Positions 46,660 to 64,000 of a DNA stretch of 64,000 bases are shown here, in pieces (position 1 is the stretch's first letter; the number at the start of each line of letters is the position of its first letter). The stretch comes from Cyprinodon diabolis (lineage: Eukaryota; Chordata; Actinopteri; Cyprinodontiformes; Cyprinodontidae), in NCBI GenBank assembly GCA_030533445.1, contig CM060069.1, forward strand, positions 30,450,837 to 30,514,836, given 5' to 3'. A program made the position numbers and the translations under genes. Below the pieces are notes generated by a model. That model worked only from the letters and a program-made list of their open reading frames with translations, did not search any database and was not told the origin of the DNA.

Positions 46660-48509
46660 AAGAAGTAGACATAAATTTTATTTACTTGTTCTGTACATAA
46701 AGGGTCATTACCAACACAGGTGTTATTCATGGGAAATATTAACACATGTAAATGGTATTAGAAAATAAAAAGGCACAATTTGATTTTTTTTTTTGAGGAA
46801 CAGGCTTTTCTAGAATTATGAGAAAACAAAATAGCACAGTAATACTGTTAATGCCATTACAAAATAGCTCAAAAGCAGGAGAAAAGTTCATCTCAAGAAG
46901 GGAAATACTCAGGTTGTATTGCTCGACTAGGTTTAAATAATCTCGGCAAGAAAGAAAAAAAACAAAACAAAAAAAGAGAAACTGCTAAATGAGATAAATG
47001 ACAATAAGCAGCATATGACCAGATTAGACCACCTACTGGCCAAGAGGTCATGCACATAGGCAACCAGCAGGCATTTTTTTCCCTTTTAGTAAGTCACCCT
47101 TTAAATAACACTTATTTTAAAACGCTTGATTTAAAACTGACCAAATAAAGAAAAAAAAAATGCAGTTTAAAGCTGCCCATAACCTTAGAGAATTTGGCAG
47201 AGCATCAATTCAGACATGATGGGGTAAGAGTGGAGATTGAGGGTTTTACAGCAGAAATCTGCTTCGTTCTTACAACCATTTAATCCCTGGGCGACCTGAT
47301 GATTAGCAAAACTGCCTGTAGCACAATGTGGACATGAATACCTTAAACTGCTTTACTGGGGTCTGTTTGCATTACAAGAAATGTGGGAAACCAAACATTG
47401 AGAGAGAAAAAACATTTCATTTTAACAGAATTAGCATATTATAAAGAGAAGGCAAGAGAATGATTTCACTTTGAAGGAAATGATGGGACTTCATTAGCTG
47501 TGCCACAGGTTGTCAGATGCTCCAATAGGTGCTGATCTAGATGGTTAGTTCAAACGCTTGGCACTTTTCAAAACTTTAAAAGCCACTTTACTGCTAGGTT
47601 CTGTTAGCATTCAAACCCTGCAAATCGTTTACACTAATTTCAAGAAGTGGACATGTAGAGTCACCCTCAAACATGCGCCGTCGCAAAATGAGGAAAGAAA
47701 AAAAAAATCTCATGTAAAAAGAGCAAGAGAAAATGCTGGCTATGTCATACCGTATCAGCATAAATAAGTTAGTTGGCCAGTCAGGAAGATTGGAGACAGT
47801 CATCAATAATGTAATTTCTCCAGAAATCCACCAATTTCTGCTTCAATTGACACATTACAGGCATCACTAGACACAAACAGGATGCTTTAAAAAAAAAAAA
47901 AAAAGTCCAAAACCCATGACCAGTTTGCAGAGAATTAAGGTAAAACAGTGAGTTTATTGTTTGCAGTGATGTCAATTCAATGGCTGGCCAGCTCCTAGTT
48001 GCCTCAGTGCTCTCCTAAAGCCATGTAGATACTGCTTTACCCCATTTACTGCACATACAATCATTCTCACATGAACAAAAAATTCAGAAGCCAAAAAAAA
48101 GCTCATATGACAAAAAATTCAGCATCTAAGTGGACTGACAAGTTCTGATGCTTTGCAGAAGAAATCTGTTGTGAGCACGCCCACATGCACTAACATACAA
48201 ACACACACTCGCACTGATGCCCAGTGATCCTCTGCAAATCAAACACGAAGAAAATTGGCTTCAAAAGGGAACTAGCGATGGTTAGGTCAAGTTTTTAACT
48301 TAAGTCTGATGTCAACAGCTGTAAACAGTCAGGAAGCCTTGCAAAGTCTGGCGGCAGCAGAGATGGGGGTCGCTGTTATGTTATGCTACAGCCCCCCCTT
48401 CTCAAAGCAGGCAAGCGCATAACCGCGACACCAGCAGGACAGGTGGCAACGGGCCAGCGGGTTCAGCTACACGTCGCTACCGCCAAGAGGCTCCGACTGA
48501 GCCTCCAAG
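46660..48509 (-). other. crkl: Probable crkl 3' UTR
   Basis: The stretch follows the crkl stop on the minus strand. It has no other gene and ends near a minus-strand AATAAA (complement at 46677-46682). A 3' UTR of about 1.8 kb is inferred; earlier alternative hexamers (for example near 47955) exist. Confidence 0.5.
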
Positions 48510-57730
<9,221 letters not shown>

Positions 57731-57849
57731 GGTGTTGCTCATGCTTCCACAAATCTACAACTTTTCTAATTCAGTAATTATCACCACCAAACACCAAATG
57801 TAAAAAAATATATAAACCGGTGTCTATGAATTACGGAAGAGGATTGGGG

Positions 57850-58470
57850 CGGAGCTAGATGGGGGACCAGGGGGGGCCATGGACCACCTTAGCCAATCAT
57901 TGGCCACCCCTACCATTCTCTAATACAGATGGTGGCAACAGTAATACTCTCAAGTGGAATATTCAAAACATTTTACTTTTTCATACATTAAAAATTACAT
58001 GAAAACAATGTGGTTTATTATGCACATAAATATACTAACATTAAAAATGATAAGTACAGAATTCAAGCAGAAATAGATTTTGTGTTTTATGGCGTAAAGA
58101 AAAACTGAAGTACCTCTGCAAGTCATCTAGGAGTCTTCAGTGAAATCATTAGTAAATAACTATTTTAATAAAAACTTATTACATAATTAATTTATGTAGA
58201 TATTAGCACTTGTAAATATAAATTTTATGCACAATGATTACTGATAAAAGTAGTTAAGTAATGACAATGGAAAAGAGGTTCACCCAAAACTCAAACCTGA
58301 AAGAATTTTTATTCACTATACCTTTTATCTAGAAAGGTATAGCCTTTGCTAACAAATAACCCCATTTGTTAGCAAAGGCTGTGGGAAAGTATGATTGTTC
58401 CTTATTTAGAAAATATGGATGTTTTGCTCGTTAATTTTCCTGTTGCAACAGCGTCAATTGAACCTGTAAA
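57850..58470. repeat. Dispersed DNA-transposon-like repeat, copy 2 (3'-truncated)
   Basis: Shares with copy 1 (30609-31712) the phrases TTAGCCAATCATTGGCCAC, TTATGCACATAAATATAC and AAGTCATCTAGGAGTCTT. It lacks the right terminal part seen in copy 1. It sits inside the left arm of the TACGGAAGAGG element. Confidence 0.65.
58341..58380. repeat. Perfect 17-bp hairpin
   Basis: AGCCTTTGCTAACAAAT (58341-58357) and its exact complement (58364-58380) flank a 6-nt loop. In copy 1 of this repeat (about 31540-31553) only a sequence like the right arm exists (TTGTTACCAAAGACTGC). The left arm therefore looks newly made. Confidence 0.9.
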
Positions 58471-58964
58471 AGTTAACTGATTTTTACATTTTATTTCACT
58501 ATAATATGAGAAAATAGTCAGAATTCTGACTTTAATCTCAGAATTTTGATTCTTAATGTAGATGGTTACCATGAAGGAAGAGATGTGGGAGCACTCAGCT
58601 TCACCGACAAAGATGTGAGTTGTTTGGGAGGACCAATGACACATTGGTGGAAAATAACGGAATAAGGCGACTTTTCACGTTATATTATTTAACATAAAGA
58701 TGCTATTTGATTAAGGGAAGGGCAGAAGGTGATTAAAATAAGAGAGCCAGTTTACTCTTTAAAATAGACTGGGCATTGTGAGAAAAAAGTCAGAATTCTG
58801 AGATTAAAGTCAGAATTCTGAGATTAAAGCCAGAATTCAGAGAATAAAGTCAGAATTCTGAGAAAAAAGTAAGAATTCAGATTTTTTTTTCTTATATTAT
58901 ACTGAAATAAAATTTAAAAAATAAGTTAAAAATTTTTTTCAGTGGCCCTACTCCTCTTCCGTAA

Positions 58965-60183
58965 ATAGTAGTTCATTTTGTCTCCATTTATTTTTAATTT
59001 TAAACCAGTGCTATATACCTATGTGTACATAAAAGTAAGCAGTAGAACCAAATGCAATGAAAGAATATAAACAATATTATCTTAGAGATAAAAGAAGGGC
59101 CCTGTCTATCTGAGGCTTTTAAGACAATCATATATATGGCCTATTATAAAATCCTCTCTCAGATATTTTGTTTAGCTTTAGTTAAGAGCCCAGCTGTCAT
59201 GTTTTGGATTAGGTGAAGTTTACAAAAGGACTGTTTTCATGTTCCTACGATACCTGGAAATAAAGGTATGAATCACTTTTTTTTAAGTCAGGTTGTGACA
59301 GGAGGGATATAATTTTGGATGTGATCCTAATTTCTACTTTAGAGGCATTGTGTCATTTAAATATTTGCCATGAAGGAAATTATATCCGATAACTAAAACA
59401 TCACCTGAGGGCACAGATTAAGCACCATGTAAATTTTAAGAGGAATTTGAAATACAAGGAAAATTAATAGAAAAACCAGCATCACTGATACATTTTAAGA
59501 CAATTTTAAGACTTTTAGAGTCAAGAGTGTGACCTAAATTATGAGCCGGCCCAGCAATATAATATAAGAGGTCAAACGTTTATTGCAAACTAAGAGCTGA
59601 CAGCAGTTTTTTCTTTTTTTTTTGCTGAAGAGGATAGGACAATCAGATCTTATGTTTTGGCAGCAATTCTTTGTTACATTATGCCAAGATGGGAGGGAAA
59701 GTATTCGTTCCCACTATGATGAACTGGATGCTGCACAATTTATAGCACTGTTGCTCGAATTGGTATTACGGTAGGTGTGTTTTTATGTTTTTCTTTGCAA
59801 TTGACTGGTGATTTGTCAAGGATTTACACTGCCTCTTGCCCATAGATTGCTGCAGATAGCCCTGACAGATAAGCAGCAGAAGGTGGATGGATGATGAACT
59901 GCATGGATTACAGAGTTCATGGGATTAATATTTTGAGGTCTTACTTTGTCCTTAATGCTAAAAGTGCTGGTATGGGTTTTATTTGTAGTAAATGTGAGTC
60001 ACATCAGCATAGCCATAAGACCGAAATGACATTTTCGTTAAATGAAGCATAGATGGAACACATTGAGACAGGACCAAGGACAGCGGAAATTGGTACAACT
60101 TTAATCATTGCACATGTAAAAAAGGATTTATTTATATACATTTTCCATCATGCTTATCCCAGATGGGGTCGTGGGGGGCAGGC
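58965..60183. other. Intergenic, one SINE tail piece
   Basis: Positions about 59800-59897 carry a worn DANA/Mermaid-type tail (GACTGGTGATTTGTCAAGGA, then GGTGGATGGATGATGAAC). No gene is recognised. Confidence 0.5.
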
Positions 60184-60535
60184 TCGGACTGGTAATCTGT
60201 GGGCCGGCCCCAACACTTACTCTCAGCCGAAGCGCCTACCTACCTGTGACAGTAAATAACTCAAGGAGCTCAAGAAGTAATACAACGTTAACTACCTAAA
60301 TGATGCATGTAGAATATATAGCCCTTCCTTGTCACGCACATTGCTGTGACAGTTGACATATAGTGTAATTTTCTATTTGTTTAAACTGTAAAATCCTTGC
60401 AACAAACTAAATTATAATTAAACTAAAATGCTTTCTTTAAACCAAACTACAATGTTCCTGTTATATTTGATGAATTTATGTTTGAATATTTTGCAAAAAT
60501 ATGTTGCGGTGCATGATGGGGGTTTTGCATATAAT
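60184..60535 (+). repeat. Dispersed repeat family, copy 2
   Basis: Same family and strand as 41888-42307, starting CTCGGACTGGTAATCTGTG and ending TTGCGGTGCATGATGGGG. A gap of about 70 bp relative to copy 1 is bounded by GGCCGG words, fitting a deletion by microhomology. Confidence 0.75.
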
Positions 60536-60805
60536 TATAATTTAACCAACTTAAATAAACATAGGCTAACTTATAATCAAATATGCAAAGCCATACTTCA
60601 GCACTTGTATTCAGGTAATCAAGATCACTGTGTTTGACTTCTTCGCATTTTCTTAACCTTGCAAAAGGAAATATTAATTTATATATGAATTATACTTGAT
60701 AATAAATATATGATTTAATGAATAATCTGTCAGTAAAAGCTTATCTATTTGCTTATTATCAATAGGGATGTGGTATAGAAAAAAAACACATATACTAACA
60801 ATGAC

Positions 60806-60840
60806 CCTCCATAATATTCATAAAGTGAATATTATGGAGG
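60806..60840. repeat. Perfect 15-bp hairpin
   Basis: CCTCCATAATATTCA (60806-60820) and its exact complement (60826-60840) flank the loop TAAAG. No T-run or gene is near it. Confidence 0.9.
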
Positions 60841-63800
60841 AAATTGTCCACCCAACAGTTTAAAAAAATACCAAACCTGGTAAATTAGAAGGACTGAGTT
60901 GTATTTTTATTTTTTTCTGTGTATATCATCTAAAGCATTCTGGTCTTATGTTACAGTTATCAGGATTCATAAGATTTCAAAATTTAATTGGCTCTTAGTC
61001 TTAAATGGTCCTTTTATTTTTAAATATACTTTCTTTTTTTATGATTTTAAAATAGTCTTCTATATCAAGACAATAAAGACAAAACAAAAAAATATAGAAA
61101 ATATGCTGTGAAATTCTCCTAAAATGCATTCATTTAAATTTTCTGTTTTTCTGAAATTTCTATCCAGTTAAACTTATTCTCCCATACATATTCATTTATT
61201 TTCTAATGTCTATTTTGGATTCTTTCCTCAATCAAGGTCTTTCATATACATGGCCAAGATTTTTGTTTGAATTTAACAAGTTTATTGGGAAAATAAGTTA
61301 AAGAAAATGTGAGTTCCAATGCTTGTGCTGTCTTCAGGTATAATTATCAAAATAATTTAGATTTTACTGCATGAGTGTGAATAAAAAAGTATTTGTTGTA
61401 TTAATTATTGTTATTTTAGCAGTAACATTATAAAAACAGGGACTTTCAGTTTTGCAGACTTGTGATCTGCACATTTGAACCCATGCACTTCCTCCATGTG
61501 CACACTTCATAGAGGGGGTTTAGTTTGAGTACTGGGGCTGGGCCAAAGAAACCTGAGAAGAGAAGGGAGTGCCAAAGTGCCAAAAAGGGAGATTACTGAG
61601 TGTGGGCTAACATGGTGATTTTAAAAGAAATCTAATGTGTGGATGAGGGGGAGATGAGGCCTTCTGGGAACCTCTGGCACAATTGAAAAACAAAATTAAT
61701 TTAACTCTAATTATACAGCAAAGCAAAAGAAAACTAAGCAGATCTAGACAGAAATTACAAAAACAGAATAACAAAAAAAACTAATAATTTTCCTCTATGA
61801 TATGCAGTCCTCCCTAAATAATGCCAGGATTATCCTTTCCTATAACTTAGACGACCCAGAGCTGCTTTCACAGCATGATTAGGAAACGTGTGGATAATAG
61901 CTGCTGATAATATAGTTCCATATGTATTAAACGGTGACAATATTTGACCTCTCTTTAAGTGTACAGTAGGATATCTCAGTATCTATTTTACACCACCAGC
62001 AAGACATTTTACATAATTCCTTATTTTCATTTCCTGTTGCTCTTCAACTTCCTCTTCCATTTAATCTCATAATGTGAATTCTCTGGCACAAAGCTATGAC
62101 ATATTAATTTGGAACCTCTTTGCATTGTGGTGAAACGAGTCTATTTAGATTTGCAGGGCAGTGCCTTGGAGGAGAAAAAAAAAGTCTGGAAAAAAATACG
62201 CAGAATGGATTAAATGATGCAGCGGACAGATTTGCTTGATCTGGCTACGTATTTATTGAGCACTAAAGCTGCTGCTGCTCATTGATAAAGTCAAAGTAGT
62301 TTTCAGTCGCCATGAAGCTAAAATAGGCACAGAGCGGCTCCCACCCCTGCAACACTGTCTGAATGTTAATAGATTTGTACCCACTTGGTTTTCACTGCTT
62401 ATGTCTGCCAATTCCCAAGTTTTAACAACGAATCAGCAAGGCAGCACATTTGTGGGGATGTCTTAGTTTTCAGAAATACATTTTTGAATTAGACAAAATT
62501 CATTTCTAGTTTCAATATGTTTAATTGTACTTTAATTCATTTTAAGCAACGTATTACAAAGCTGTGAAAAATGCTTATTAATGTGCTTTTAAAAAAAAAA
62601 ATCAAACCCACAAATTATCCTGGACAAACCTGAAGGAAAAATTTAGCTGTTTTCAAAAAATATTTAGAGAACTAAGGAAGTGAAGGTATTTGATTTTTCT
62701 TTTCAAAAACACCCCCATCTGGTGGACGACTTTCAGAAAAGACCTGTTTCGTTTTACTTAAACACAGGTTGTCTATGCATGTTTTATTTCCTAGACTTAA
62801 ATCTGTGTATTAAAAAGTCTTTTGGTGATTGATACAATTGATTATAAAAATTAGCTGGTCCGTGACAAGTTATTTATACTAACAGACCTGTAGGTTTATC
62901 ACAGTAATTATTACATCTAACCAAGAATAAGAGGAAGAAAGACCTGACACTAAGACGTAATGTGACTAGACAATTTCAACACATAAATATGCTTTGATCA
63001 ACATGCCTGTGTCATTTTTACACTTTTTTTTCTGAAGAGGTTTCAGCAGAAAAGATTTCTTAAGAAAAAAAAGCGAGTGATAATCAATATCAACCACAAT
63101 ATCAGACTGGTTTCCTTATCTCTGCCTACGAGAAGAAGAGCATCTTACAGCGTGATGCTGCCACTGCCATGTCTCGTCATGGGTAGAGTGTGTTCCGGTT
63201 GACGTGCAGTGATGGCTTTCTATCACACATATTCCTTTGCATGTTAACCAAAATATTGTGATCTAAATGCCAAAAAATTCTTGAAGTGAAACTTTAAAAC
63301 ATTAGTTTTCATGGCTTGTGTAACTATGCATAATGGCCAGGTATGTGTGGTATTATTCATTTGTCAGATGATGGACTGAGTAGTGCTCCATGTTCAAAGT
63401 AATAGGCTATCATTTTAGAGCCTAACACTTTCTCTCTGTACTTTCTGATGGTGCTGCATTGATAGAGCTATCTACAGTACGTGTGGTACCATTAGATTGT
63501 CTGCATGTTTTAAGCGATGGCAATAGCCAGACATTCTCCTAAAAAAAAAAATCTAAAATGAACATATCACAGCTGAAGGAGAAAACTGGAAGAGACTTTA
63601 GAGCAACACTGAGTAGAAAGTAAGGGATGTATAGAGTATGTGCACACTGATCGGTGATTATAGTAAATGGTAATGTTGCATTATAATTACAACAGGTAAA
63701 TAAAGTCAGTTATCATATCATGTTGCTGTGAAATTTATAGAATGTTTCTTAAAGAAGTGAAGCCATTTTTGTGTCACTGAATAAAGGAACACTTCATAGC

Positions 63801-64000
63801 TGCAGAATTTTTATTATAATGAATAGCAAAACAGGGTTCACACTTTGTTGTGCTTATCATAAATAATGCTGGTGAAGAAGAATAGAAAATGATCATTAAA
63901 ACACCAGATTAATTACAAAAGTTTCTATCAGCGTATCTTCAAAAATCTTTGATCTGATTAAACTTAAGATTTCTACTGAAATCTACAATTCACAAGCTTT
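60841..64000. other. Intergenic, nothing recognised
   Basis: AT-rich sequence to the window end. Only short open frames exist, without splice context or domain motifs. No repeat family was identified with confidence. Confidence 0.5.

Larger units (their letters stand above)
57832..58963. mobile_element. Fold-back element TACGGAAGAGG...CCTCTTCCGTA
   Basis: The ends are TACGGAAGAGGA (57832) and its complement TCCTCTTCCGTA (ending 58963). Inside, runs of GTCAGAATTCTGAGATTAAA lie towards the right end and their complements (TCTGACTTTAATCTCAGAAT) at 58520-58545, so the unit folds back. The 6-bp flanks, ATGAAT and AATAGT, do not match, so a target duplication is not visible. Another repeat (57850-about 58470) interrupts the left arm. 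The terminus pattern matches the two other TAYGG elements of this window. Confidence 0.7.

Overview
This window reads as nuclear DNA of a ray-finned (teleost) fish. It is AT-rich, genes are split by GT-AG introns, and the repeats are typical of fish: tRNA-headed DANA/Mermaid-type SINEs, Tc1/mariner elements, a Ty3/Gypsy element, fold-back transposons, LINE tails and (TA)n runs. No prokaryotic features, CRISPR arrays or functional tRNA/rRNA genes are visible.

Three host genes can be read. (1) Positions 1-8047 hold the end of mmp17 (+ strand): a long last intron, the terminal coding exon (7617-7933) with the last hemopexin repeat and a GPI-type tail, and a poly(A) signal. (2) Positions 35701-40685 hold a T-box transcription factor of the Tbx16/VegT/Tbx6L group (+ strand). 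Its eight coding exons join in frame to 368 codons. (3) Positions 56744-48510 hold crkl (- strand). Its three coding exons give a 298-residue SH2-SH3-SH3 adaptor, with about 1.8 kb of probable 3' UTR. The T-box gene and crkl are convergent.

Most of the rest is mobile DNA. An apparently complete Tc1/mariner element with DD36E spacing lies at 4509-5723. A decayed Tc1-like element (11062-11402 and 16006-about 17023) is split by a complete Ty3/Gypsy retrotransposon (11403-16000, - strand) with 167-bp LTRs that match by eye, a CCAAT target duplication and an uninterrupted 1336-codon Gag-Pol frame. Other items are a solo-LTR-like unit (6483-6959), SINEs, a LINE 3' fragment, two dispersed repeat families each present twice, and hairpins with perfect stems.

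The most unusual feature is a set of three fold-back elements with termini of the form TAYGG...CCRTA: 17606-19274, 37694-38722 and 57832-58963. Two have clear 6-bp target duplications (CAGAAC and CAAACC). The one inside the T-box gene carries, between its arms, a short reading frame that resembles an IS3-type transposase N-terminal helix-turn-helix region. I infer that they are non-autonomous members of an IS3-like (IS3EU-type) eukaryotic DNA transposon group with asymmetric, internally repeated arms.

Family names rest on motif recognition only. No database search or alignment could be run.
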